Assembly: GCA_036009105.1 (NCBI GenBank)
Contig: DASYMJ010000152.1
Location: 1-23,405 of the forward strand
Source of the DNA: JAFAVZ01 sp036009105
GTDB taxonomy: Bacteria; Acidobacteriota; Thermoanaerobaculia; Gp7-AA8
DNA length: 23,405 nucleotides
Reading direction: 5' to 3'
This document shows positions 16,453 through 23,405 of this stretch, in pieces. The translations under genes and the position numbers were made by a program. Each line of letters begins with the position of its first letter. Position 1 is the first letter of the stretch. The notes below the pieces were generated by a model. The model ran no database searches. It was not told where the DNA came from and saw nothing but the letters and a program-made list of their open reading frames with translations.

Positions 16453-16509
16453 GCGATTTCAAGATCGCTGCCGGTGCGCCAAAATACCTAAGTTGCTCTG
16501 AACCAGCCA
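16453..16509 (-). promoter_or_regulatory. upstream region of the 839-aa kinase: small hairpin and weak sigma54-like site
   Basis: The 141-base gap between the two kinases holds a short inverted repeat AGCGAT...ATCGCT (16452-16469). On the minus strand, TGGCTGGTTCAGAGCA (16494-16509) has GG and GC spaced as in -24/-12 promoters, but the match elsewhere is poor and such matches are frequent in GC-rich DNA. I treat it as a candidate only. Confidence 0.2.
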
Positions 16510-16580
16510 CTAAGCGGTGCTGCGGCGTCTCCCCAAGACGTTCAAAAACAGGAAAGCGTCTGAATTCAGGACGGATTTCG

Positions 16581-18932
16581 TCAGGCGTCGATGGTCACCC
16601 GGGCCAGGGCATCGAGGAGCTGCTCGCCCTCGAACGGCTTGCGCAGAAAGGCCGCGTGCGGATGCATCAGGTAGGCCTCGATCTGCACCCGCTCGATGCT
16701 GCTGGTGATGAAGATGACCGGCAGGTGCGGCCAGCGCAGCTCGATCCGGTCGTAGAGCTCGGTGCCCATCATGTCGGGCAGGCCGACGTCGACGATGATG
16801 GCGCCGGGCGGCTGCCGCTCCAGGAGCTCCATCGCGTCGCGCGCGCTGGCCGCGATCTCCACCTCGATCCCTTCGCTCTCCAGCAGCGCGGAGAGGCCGG
16901 CCGCGACCGACGGGTCGTCCTCCACGATCACCACCCGCTCCGGCAGCAGGCGGCGAACGGCGGCCCGATCGGCGATGAGCGGCAGGAGGAGATGGAAGCG
17001 GGTGCCGCGTCCCATCTCGCTCTCCACGCGCACCTCGCCGTCGTGGGCCTCGATCACCTGATGCACCACGGCCAGGCCGAGGCCCGTGCCGCTGCGCTTG
17101 GTGGTGAAGAGCGGCTCGAAGATGCGGGTGCGGATGTCGTCCGGGATACCGGCGCCGCGGTCGGCGACGGTGAGGTCGAGCCGGTCGCCGGCGACGCGCG
17201 CCGCGGTGATCTCGATCTTCGCGCCGCGCGGCGAGGCGTCGCGCGCGTTGAGCACGAGGTTGGCCAGCACCTGGTTGAGCTGGGAGACGTCGCCGCTGAT
17301 GATCAGGCCGTCGCCGCTGACCTCGAGCGTGGTCATCCCATCGGTCAGCGCGAGCGCCTCCGGGAGAAAGTCGCGCAGCCAGGAGCGGACGTCGATGGTC
17401 GTGCGCAAGGGCTTGGCGGCGCGGGTGAAGCGGAGGATCTCGTCCGTCACCGTCCGCCCGCGGCGGAGCGACTGCTGGATGCGGGAGATGGCGGTCTCGC
17501 GCGTGGCCGGGTCGTTGCGGCGCTCCAGCAGCTTGACGAACGTCTCGATGCCCATCAGCACATTGTTGAACTCGTGGGCCATGGTCGCCGCCAGCCGTCC
17601 GAGGGACGACATCCGGCTGGCCTGGGCGAGCTGCTTCTCCAGCTCGCGGCGCTCGCGCGAGGAGGCCTCCTCGTCCGTCACGTCCAGCACCTTGCCGACC
17701 AGCCGGTCCGGCTGCCCTTCGCTGGCGATGGTCATGGCCCGCACCCGCAGCACGCGCCGCTCCCCGTCCGGACGGGCGATGGTGTACTTGATGTCCAGCG
17801 GCTTCTTCTCGCGCAGATGCGTCAGCAGCCGGGCCCGGAACGGCTCCCGCTCCTCGGGCACGACCGCTTCGATGACGAACTCGATGGTCGGCTCGATCTG
17901 GTGCGGCTCGTAGCCGAAGAGGCGGTACAGCTCATCCGACCAGCGGGTGGTGCCGGCGGCGAGATTGCGATCGAAGGAGCCGATGTGGGCGAAGTGCTCC
18001 GCCTCGAGGAACGTCTGCCGCGCCCGCCGCAGCTCCTCCACCGCGCGGTCCCGGTCGAGCAGGCGGGCCAGCTGCCGGCCGACGGTGATCATCATCTGCT
18101 CCAGCGAGTCGTCCAGCGGCGCGAGCGCGCGGTCGCCGCTCAGCTCCAGTACGCCGCAGACCTCGCCGTCCCTGGCCAGCGGAAAGCCCATCGACGCGGT
18201 GATGCCGCTGCGCGCCGCCTCCGCGCCGCGGACGGTGCGCTCGTCATGCTCCAGATTGGAGATCCGTTCCGCCCGCGCGTCCGCGCAGACCCGGCCGGGC
18301 AGGCCGATGCCGAGCGGCAGCTCGATCTCCAGCGACGCCTGGCGGAAGGCTTCCACATCCCGGCCCGGTGTGCTGCGGAACCAGCGGCAGCGGAGGTGCC
18401 GGGTGTCGGCGCCCAGGAGCCAGACGGCGGCGGCGGTCGCGCCGAACGCGGAGCCGAGCGTCCCCAGCAACTCGTCCACGATCGACTCGAACGACTCCGC
18501 CTCGGCCAGCAGCCGCTGCACGGCCAGGAAGGCGTCGCTCCACTCGGACAGCCAGCGGTCGTGGCCGGAGAAATCGCGGATGTACAACGCGGTGAGGTCC
18601 TGCTTGCGCCACTGCCACGACTCGCTTTCCACCTCCACCTCGATGCGCGTGCCGTCCGAGCGCAAGGCGGTGGTGTGGCGCCGCCCGGCGGAGCGGCGGT
18701 CGTCGGCCAGGAGCTCGGAGAGGCTGCGCCCGGCCACGTCTTCCGGGCGGAAGCCGAAGAGGCGCTGGGCGGCGGAGCTCCAGAATACGATCCCGCCTTT
18801 GCTGTCCACCGCGATCACGGCATCAGCGCGGAGCGCGCGAAGGGAAGGCGCGGCGGCGGGCGCAAACTGCGTCATGGGCGTTCGCAGGGGGCGGAAGAAA
18901 AGTCCGGCCTCTCCCCTGCGCACGCCCATCAT
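16581..18932 (-). CDS. soluble hybrid histidine kinase: PAS, GAF, PAS, HisKA, HATPase, REC
   Basis: 783 residues, no membrane helices. PAS 1 at about 32-120 (AVIAVDSKGGIVFWSSAAQR, then ALYIRDFSG). A GAF domain at about 140-290 (GIGLPGRVCADARAERISNL, MGFPLARDGEVCGVLEL) could bind a small ligand or chromophore. PAS 2 at about 305-425 (FAHIGSFDRNLAAGTTRWS, then GKVLDVTDEEA). HisKA H453 in TMAHEFNNVLMGI; HATPase N562 (LVLNARDAS), G1 DRGAGI (591-596), TTKRSGTGLGLAV. The receiver has E671/D672/D673, acceptor D715 (IIVDVGLPD) and K765. It follows the response-regulator gene by 35 bases on the same strand, so the two are likely co-transcribed and may be partners. The start is uncertain: ATGs at 18932, 18929 and 18875 are possible, none with a good ribosome site. 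The 18875 start would give MTQFAPAAAP and leave a strong hairpin in the leader. Its core resembles the next kinase (839 aa) closely enough to suggest duplication. Confidence 0.88.
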   Translation of the reverse strand: MMGVRRGEAGLFFRPLRTPMTQFAPAAAPSLRALRADAVIAVDSKGGIVFWSSAAQRLFGFRPEDVAGRSLSELLADDRRSAGRRHTTALRSDGTRIEVEVESESWQWRKQDLTALYIRDFSGHDRWLSEWSDAFLAVQRLLAEAESFESIVDELLGTLGSAFGATAAAVWLLGADTRHLRCRWFRSTPGRDVEAFRQASLEIELPLGIGLPGRVCADARAERISNLEHDERTVRGAEAARSGITASMGFPLARDGEVCGVLELSGDRALAPLDDSLEQMMITVGRQLARLLDRDRAVEELRRARQTFLEAEHFAHIGSFDRNLAAGTTRWSDELYRLFGYEPHQIEPTIEFVIEAVVPEEREPFRARLLTHLREKKPLDIKYTIARPDGERRVLRVRAMTIASEGQPDRLVGKVLDVTDEEASSRERRELEKQLAQASRMSSLGRLAATMAHEFNNVLMGIETFVKLLERRNDPATRETAISRIQQSLRRGRTVTDEILRFTRAAKPLRTTIDVRSWLRDFLPEALALTDGMTTLEVSGDGLIISGDVSQLNQVLANLVLNARDASPRGAKIEITAARVAGDRLDLTVADRGAGIPDDIRTRIFEPLFTTKRSGTGLGLAVVHQVIEAHDGEVRVESEMGRGTRFHLLLPLIADRAAVRRLLPERVVIVEDDPSVAAGLSALLESEGIEVEIAASARDAMELLERQPPGAIIVDVGLPDMMGTELYDRIELRWPHLPVIFITSSIERVQIEAYLMHPHAAFLRKPFEGEQLLDALARVTIDA
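18874..18929. repeat. inverted repeat spanning candidate starts of the 783-aa kinase
   Basis: Left arm ATGGGCGTTCGCAGGGG (18874-18890) and right arm CCCCTGCGCACGCCCAT (18913-18929) pair at 16 of 17 positions across a 22-base spacer. The candidate start codons at 18929 and 18875 fall at the outer edges of the two arms. In RNA it would form a very stable stem close to the ribosome entry site; as DNA it could be an operator. Confidence 0.55.
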
Positions 18933-18967
18933 ACGGTGCAGACTTACTTCTGTACAGGCGGCTTTGC

Positions 18968-19777
18968 CTACGCGGCCACCGCCGGACGGAGCGAGGAGGA
19001 GAGCAGCGCTGCCGTGGCCGGTTTGATCAGGTATCCGTCCACGCCGTACTTGAGCATCGCGTCGTTCTGGTAGCGGGACTGCTTGTAGATGGCGGTCATC
19101 ATCAGGATGCGGGGCGAGTAGCCCTTGGCCGAGGCGCGGATGAAGCGCGCCACCTCGAAGCCGTGCATCTCCGGCATCAGGCCGTCGAGCACGATGTAGG
19201 GCGGGCGGAGCGACTCGGCGAGGCGGATGGCCTGCACGCCGGTGCCGGCCAGCACCACGGAGAAGCCGAGCGCGCGCAGCGTGTCGCTGACGTGCTCGCG
19301 CGCCTTGCGGTCGTCGTCCGCGACCAGGACCAGCTCGGAACGCGAGGTGTCCGAGGCGCCGAACGGCGGCAGCACCGCGGCCAGCGGCAGCGTCGCCGGC
19401 TCCGGCCGCGCGGCAGGCGCCGCGTGGAGGCCATGCGTCTTGAGATACATCACGGTGTCCCGGCCGTCGAGCTGGTAGAAGTGGTAGCGCTCCTCGGGCG
19501 TCGGGGAGCCGACGTAGGCCTTCCCGTCCCGCAGCAGCACCGCCTCCGCGTCGACGCTCTTCCGCAGCGAGCGGATCATCTCCGCGAACAGATGGGGATC
19601 GATCGCCGCATCGACCACGATCCGCTCCAGGCGATTTCCCATCGCCGCTGCCGACTGCACCAGCTCCGCCAGGTTGGAGACATAGCGGAAGCGGCCCGCG
19701 TCGGTCACGTCATCCCACTGATTCACCGCCGTGCCGTCGCGATAAACGATCGTCATCCGTCTCATGACTTCTTCCAT
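18968..19777 (-). CDS. response regulator with uncharacterised N-terminal domain
   Basis: 269 residues. The C-terminal receiver (about 147-262) has D154/D155 in LVLVADDDRKAR, acceptor D198 in YIVLDGLMPEMHG, and K252 in GYLIKPA. There is no C-terminal output domain; instead residues 8-116 form an N-terminal domain I cannot name. That domain starts MTIVYRDGTAVNQWDD, has ERIVVDA in the middle and ends GRDTVMYLKTHGL. A related stand-alone protein is encoded at 22009-22416 (ERVVIDR and ARDVQFYLEAHGL at matching places). A proline/alanine-rich linker (117-140) separates the two parts. The ATG at 19777 has AAAGGGG upstream at good spacing. A sigma54-like site (19821-19836) precedes it. The PAS-GAF hybrid kinase begins 35 bases downstream and is the obvious candidate partner. 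Confidence 0.85.
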   Translation of the reverse strand: MEEVMRRMTIVYRDGTAVNQWDDVTDAGRFRYVSNLAELVQSAAAMGNRLERIVVDAAIDPHLFAEMIRSLRKSVDAEAVLLRDGKAYVGSPTPEERYHFYQLDGRDTVMYLKTHGLHAAPAARPEPATLPLAAVLPPFGASDTSRSELVLVADDDRKAREHVSDTLRALGFSVVLAGTGVQAIRLAESLRPPYIVLDGLMPEMHGFEVARFIRASAKGYSPRILMMTAIYKQSRYQNDAMLKYGVDGYLIKPATAALLSSSLRPAVAA

Positions 19778-19820
19778 TGTTTATTGCCCCTTTCTCAGAC
19801 CGTTGGACAGCGGCAGTCAC

Positions 19821-19836
19821 TCCAAGGGGGCTGCCA
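19821..19836 (-). promoter_or_regulatory. candidate sigma54-type promoter before the response-regulator gene
   Basis: On the minus strand: TGGCAGCCCCCTTGGA. Against TGGCACG-N4-TTGCW it keeps TGGCA and TTG at exact spacing but has GG instead of GC at the -12 element. It lies 43 bases before the ATG at 19777. A near-identical sequence precedes the small-protein operon (21404-21419), and a sigma54 activator gene lies between the two. Confidence 0.35.
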
Positions 19837-19924
19837 GCTGGCGGCGGAGGGCTAAAGGCAGGCAATCAGGACAGTTACCCGGATCGGCGGAAGGATGGAA
19901 CGCGCCCTGATTCCGGACGTTCGT

Positions 19925-21316
<1,392 letters not shown>

Positions 21317-21403
21317 ACGCCTGTGCGGATTTCAAACACAGCGTATTTCCACCGAAAAATGCTAAGTACTTGATTTGATTGAGGCTGTTGGTACCAGAGA
21401 GCG

Positions 21404-21419
21404 TGGCGTCAACCTTGGA
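21404..21419 (+). promoter_or_regulatory. candidate sigma54-type promoter before the small-protein operon
   Basis: TGGCGTCAACCTTGGA matches the -24/-12 consensus at TGGC and TTG with exact spacing, again with GG for GC at -12. It lies 34 bases before the ATG at 21454 and in the divergent gap beside the sigma54 activator gene. It shares TGGC..C..CCTTGGA with the site at 19821-19836. Confidence 0.35.
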
Positions 21420-21453
21420 CTAGGGGCTGACCGGTCCGAAGGAGACGAAAACC

Positions 21454-21777
21454 ATGCTGTTCATCGTTGCCGCACTCACTCTGAAGCTCGATCTCGGCGC
21501 CCTGCTCAACCGCGCGCCGATGCCCCAGGTCGTCGCGAAGAACGGCCCGCGCGTGGAGTGCAACATCAAGACGGTCTCGTACCGCTTCCAGGGCGAGCCG
21601 GGCGCCGAGTTCCGCTACGACGGCGAGACGTTCAAGGTGCCGGCCGGCGGTGAGATCGAGCTCCTCGCCAGCAAGCGCGCCACCGACTACCTGGTGGGCG
21701 GCAAGACCCTGCCGCTGGACGTGTTCCCGGCGGACGAGTTTGGCGCGCGCACGATTCCGATGCCGAAGGCCAGGTAA
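21454..21777 (+). CDS. 107-aa protein of unknown function
   Basis: I do not recognise the family. The protein begins MLFIVAALTLKLDLGALLNR, a short hydrophobic stretch that could be a weak signal anchor, then a probable beta-rich body: VECNIKTVSYRFQG, AEFRYDGETFKVPAGGEIEL, and ATDYLVGGKTLPLDV. Only one cysteine is present. AAGGAG lies 9 bases before the ATG, a strong ribosome site that supports the gene being real. It is first in a + strand operon with a 40-aa membrane peptide and a 135-aa protein that shares a domain with the response regulator of the divergent signalling cluster, so it may be an output or accessory of that pathway. The strong coding bias of the region supports expression; the function is open. 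Confidence 0.75.
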   Translation: MLFIVAALTLKLDLGALLNRAPMPQVVAKNGPRVECNIKTVSYRFQGEPGAEFRYDGETFKVPAGGEIELLASKRATDYLVGGKTLPLDVFPADEFGARTIPMPKAR

Positions 21778-21783
21778 GAGACG

Positions 21784-21844
21784 AGTTGTCAGTTGTCGGT
21801 TGCCAGTAGAACCGGCGGCTACCGACAACCGACAACTGACAACT
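21784..21844. repeat. dispersed GTTGTC-type hairpin repeat, copy 1
   Basis: A 26-base left arm built of AGTTGTC/GGTTGTC units (21784-21809) pairs with a right arm (21819-21844) at 24 of 26 positions around a 9-base loop. It sits between the first and second genes of the small-protein operon, where it could act as an RNA stabiliser or attenuator. A second copy is at 23199-23257. Confidence 0.8.
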
Positions 21845-21875
21845 GCTCACACACCACGACAAAGGAGCCAACACC

Positions 21876-21998
21876 ATGACCGACTTCATGCACCACACCA
21901 TGGCCGACATCCGCGGAGGCCGCCAGACCTGGAGAGTGATCCTGACGCTCTGCATCCCCTCCCTGGCCATCTCCCTCGCCACCTCGCTCGCACTCTGA
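21876..21998 (+). CDS. 40-aa single-helix membrane peptide
   Basis: A short open frame with a good ribosome site (AAAGGAG, 8 bases before the ATG). The product begins MTDFMHHTMADIRGGRQTWR, a polar and basic start with two adjacent histidines, followed by about 20 hydrophobic residues (VILTLCIPSLAISLATSLAL) that form one transmembrane helix ending at the C-terminus. The positive residues before the helix predict the N-terminus in the cytoplasm. It lies 98 bases after the 107-aa gene, across the hairpin repeat, and 10 bases before the 135-aa gene, whose ribosome site overlaps its stop. The tight spacing to the next gene and the two good ribosome sites argue that it is real. No known family is apparent; a regulatory or membrane-docking peptide is possible but unproven. 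Confidence 0.6.
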   Translation: MTDFMHHTMADIRGGRQTWRVILTLCIPSLAISLATSLAL

Positions 21999-22008
21999 AG
22001 GGAACGCC

Positions 22009-22416
22009 ATGACCCACGATCAGCGCAGGATCACGCTCGTGGCCCGCCGGCCCGGAATCTCCGCCCGCCACTGGGACGCGACGCGCGATTCGCCGAACCG
22101 GATCATCTTCCTCGCAGCGTTCGCCGTGCTCCGCTACGCGCTCTCCGGGGGCACGGAGATGAAGCAGGACGTGGAGCGCGTGGTCATCGACCGCTGCGCC
22201 ACCGCGTCGCAGTTGCTGGAGACGCTCGCCTCGCTGCCGGCCGAGTTCAACGGCGACGTCCTTTTCATCCGCGCCGGCGATACCGGCTTCCTCAGCGCGA
22301 CCGGCCGCGGCGGCGATCGTGTGCTGTATTCGCTCTCCGCGCGCGATGTGCAGTTCTACCTGGAAGCACACGGCCTCATCGTGGGCGACGGGCAAGAGGA
22401 ACGGTTGACGGCGTAG
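22009..22416 (+). CDS. 135-aa stand-alone paralogue of the response regulator's N-terminal domain
   Basis: The family is not one I can name. Residues 7-123 resemble residues 8-116 of the response regulator at 18968-19777: RITLVARRPG...HWD against MTIVYRDGT...QWD, DVERVVIDR against RLERIVVDA, then DVLFIRAGDTGFL against EAVLLRDGKAYVG, and SARDVQFYLEAHGL against DGRDTVMYLKTHGL. Identity is low but the order and spacing are kept over the full length, with an extra 4 residues near position 47. No receiver, HTH or membrane segment is present. AAGGGA lies just before the ATG and overlaps the stop of the 40-aa gene. The likely idea is that this domain either competes with or dimerises with that of the response regulator. 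The stop codon sits in the arm of a hairpin shared with the convergent methyltransferase gene. Confidence 0.75.
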   Translation: MTHDQRRITLVARRPGISARHWDATRDSPNRIIFLAAFAVLRYALSGGTEMKQDVERVVIDRCATASQLLETLASLPAEFNGDVLFIRAGDTGFLSATGRGGDRVLYSLSARDVQFYLEAHGLIVGDGQEERLTA

Positions 22417-22432
22417 GCGGACGGCCTACGCC
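22410..22432. terminator. hairpin containing both stop codons of convergent genes
   Basis: Perfect 9-bp stem GGCGTAGGC / GCCTACGCC with a 5-base loop. The TAG of the + strand gene (22414-22416) and the TAG of the - strand gene (22426-22428) occupy mirrored positions in the two arms. No T-run follows on either strand, so this is a candidate bidirectional terminator only. Confidence 0.5.
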
Positions 22433-23184
22433 TTGCGCGCCACGAGCGTCGCCGGCTGGAGGGATCCGAAAGTGACGATCGTCAGCAGCAGCGACGCCGC
22501 GCGCATGTCGGTGCGTCTCACGGTGCACCGGGCCAGGGTCAGCGCGCGGCTGTATTCGCCACCGTGGCGGATGTCATCGATCAGTACCTGCCCGCCCGGC
22601 TTGAGCACGCGCGCGATCTCGGCGATGGCCTTCGCCCGGTCAGCGGCCGCGTAGAGGTTGTGGATGGCTACCGAAGAGACGACGGTGTCGAAGCTCGCGT
22701 CCGGAAACGGGAGCTTGCGCATGTCCGCTGTCTCCACCTTCACCCGATCGGCCACCCCTTCCAGCCTGGCATTCTCCAGCGTCGCGTCGGGACGGTTTCC
22801 GGACAGGTCCTCCGACTGCCAGATGTCGATGCCGGTCGCGCTGCCGCCGGTGAGGCGCTTCGCCGCGCCGATGAGAAAGAGGCCGCGGCCGCAGCCGACG
22901 TCGAGCACCTGCTCGCTGCCGCTCCACTGCAGCTGATCGAGGAGCGCTTCCCGGCCGCGCACCTTGCCGACCGTGCTGTGCCAGAGCATCCAGACGGCCA
23001 TCAGCCCGCAGGCGACCGCCGGCCAGATCACCGTCTGCGCGATGTCGATGCGCACATGCCGGTTGCCGAGAAAGCCGGACCAGAGGCCGGCGCGGGCCGT
23101 GCCCCAGATCAGCAGGCCGGCAAAGGTGACGAGCAGCAGATTGCGGATCACGCCGGGTGCATCGATGCCGTAGTTCGCTCGCAT
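22426..23184 (-). CDS. membrane-anchored class I SAM-dependent methyltransferase
   Basis: 252 residues. Two N-terminal hydrophobic segments (about 13-30 and 48-68) anchor the protein; a methyltransferase domain follows (about 75-250). Motif I is VLDVGCGRGLFL (about 93-104), the acidic ribose-binding position is ATGIDIWQSEDLSGN, VETADMRKLPFPDASFDTVV is motif II-III, and EIARVLKPGGQVLIDDI is the usual strand after. A Methyltransf_11/25-type enzyme is clear; its substrate is not. The membrane anchor suggests a lipid or a lipid-linked acceptor. The ATG at 23184 has no good ribosome site; upstream (23199-23257) lies a copy of the dispersed hairpin. It is convergent with the small-protein operon and shares a terminator-like hairpin with it. 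Confidence 0.85.
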   Translation of the reverse strand: MRANYGIDAPGVIRNLLLVTFAGLLIWGTARAGLWSGFLGNRHVRIDIAQTVIWPAVACGLMAVWMLWHSTVGKVRGREALLDQLQWSGSEQVLDVGCGRGLFLIGAAKRLTGGSATGIDIWQSEDLSGNRPDATLENARLEGVADRVKVETADMRKLPFPDASFDTVVSSVAIHNLYAAADRAKAIAEIARVLKPGGQVLIDDIRHGGEYSRALTLARCTVRRTDMRAASLLLTIVTFGSLQPATLVARKA

Positions 23185-23198
23185 GGGTGAATCTTAGA

Positions 23199-23257
23199 GG
23201 CAGTTGACGGTTGTCGGTTGTCGCCAGGCGCGTTTCTACCGACAACTGACAACTGCC
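23199..23257. repeat. dispersed GTTGTC-type hairpin repeat, copy 2
   Basis: The left arm (GGCAGTTGACGGTTGTCGG...) and right arm (CTACCGACAACTGACAACTG, then CC) pair imperfectly around a loop of about 15 bases. Sequence units match copy 1 at 21784-21844. It lies 15 bases upstream of the methyltransferase start, so within its leader or promoter. Confidence 0.7.
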
Positions 23258-23405
23258 AACCGACCAGTGCTGTCCAAATTAGCCGGGGACGGAACAAGAC
23301 AGGTTTGAGAGATGAGGCAGTTACGAGGACGGATGGCACGGTGCAGGAAAGAGGTTGGGGTGGTCGTGTGCTATCCAAATTGGATGGCCATCTGGGGAGG
23401 GGGAT
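23258..23405. other. right-edge region without a supported gene; two direct repeats
   Basis: GTGCTGTCCAAATT (23267-23280) and GTGCTATCCAAATT (23368-23381) are direct repeats 101 bases apart, and the second is the left part of a palindrome ATCCAA-A-TTGGAT (23373-23385). The intervening bases show no convincing coding pattern. The spacing suggests either two binding sites or the ends of a small element; an ATG at 23312 opens a frame to the window edge, but with no ribosome site and no familiar residues. Confidence 0.3.

Noticed and set aside
13950..19073. Very long + strand open frame of 1707 codons
   Set aside because: It is the antisense shadow of the two hybrid kinases; it is rich in His, Arg, Asp and Ala in low-complexity runs and spans two convincing genes plus their intergenic gap.
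23312..23405. Possible gene starting at ATG 23312 and running off the window
   Set aside because: No ribosome site, no familiar residues, and the frame overlaps the direct repeat; too short to support.

Overview
The window is GC-rich, densely coded bacterial DNA. Its gene content (Kdo-8-phosphate synthase, so LPS and a Gram-negative envelope; UbiE/UbiB-type quinone genes; long soluble PAS histidine kinases; a secreted LamG protein with a C-terminal module I associate with Acidobacteriota; small dispersed hairpin repeats) suggests an Acidobacteriota-like soil or sediment bacterium. That assignment is inference; there is no rRNA or other marker here to fix it.

Left part (1-7961), mostly housekeeping: the 3' end of kdsA, abutted by a polytopic GT-C/GT39-like membrane protein (+); a secreted LamG-like protein (-); metK with a clear intrinsic terminator (-); an ABC1/UbiB-family kinase (+); an L,D-transpeptidase (-); and a UbiE/MenG methyltransferase (+).

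Middle part (8020-13753), the most unusual segment: a two-gene + strand unit of visibly lower GC. The first gene encodes a 1398-residue protein with a STAS-like start, a GHKL ATPase module, two tandem phosphoribosyltransferase-like modules with degenerate PRPP loops, a long helical region and a second GHKL-like module at its C-terminus. The second, 16 bases downstream, encodes a response-regulator receiver fused to an aminoglycoside-phosphotransferase-like kinase with intact catalytic motifs. I cannot match this pair to a named system; it looks like a self-contained signalling or conflict system. A tRNA-Arg(CCU) gene follows it.

Right part (13920-22416), a phosphorelay locus: on the minus strand, in transcription order, come an NtrC-type sigma54 activator (with GAFTNA in place of GAFTGA), a response regulator with an uncharacterised N-terminal domain, and two large soluble PAS hybrid histidine kinases. 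Divergent from the activator is a three-gene + strand operon of small proteins (107, 40 and 135 aa). The 135-aa protein is a stand-alone paralogue of the response regulator's N-terminal domain. Two near-identical sigma54-like sites (TGGC..C..CCTTGGA) lie before the response regulator and before the small-protein operon, so the activator may control both arms.

The right end holds a membrane-anchored SAM methyltransferase (-) and 221 bases without a supported gene, which contain a second copy of the dispersed GTTGTC hairpin and a pair of direct repeats. No stretch over 300 bases lacks a gene. No CRISPR array, rRNA or intact insertion sequence was seen.
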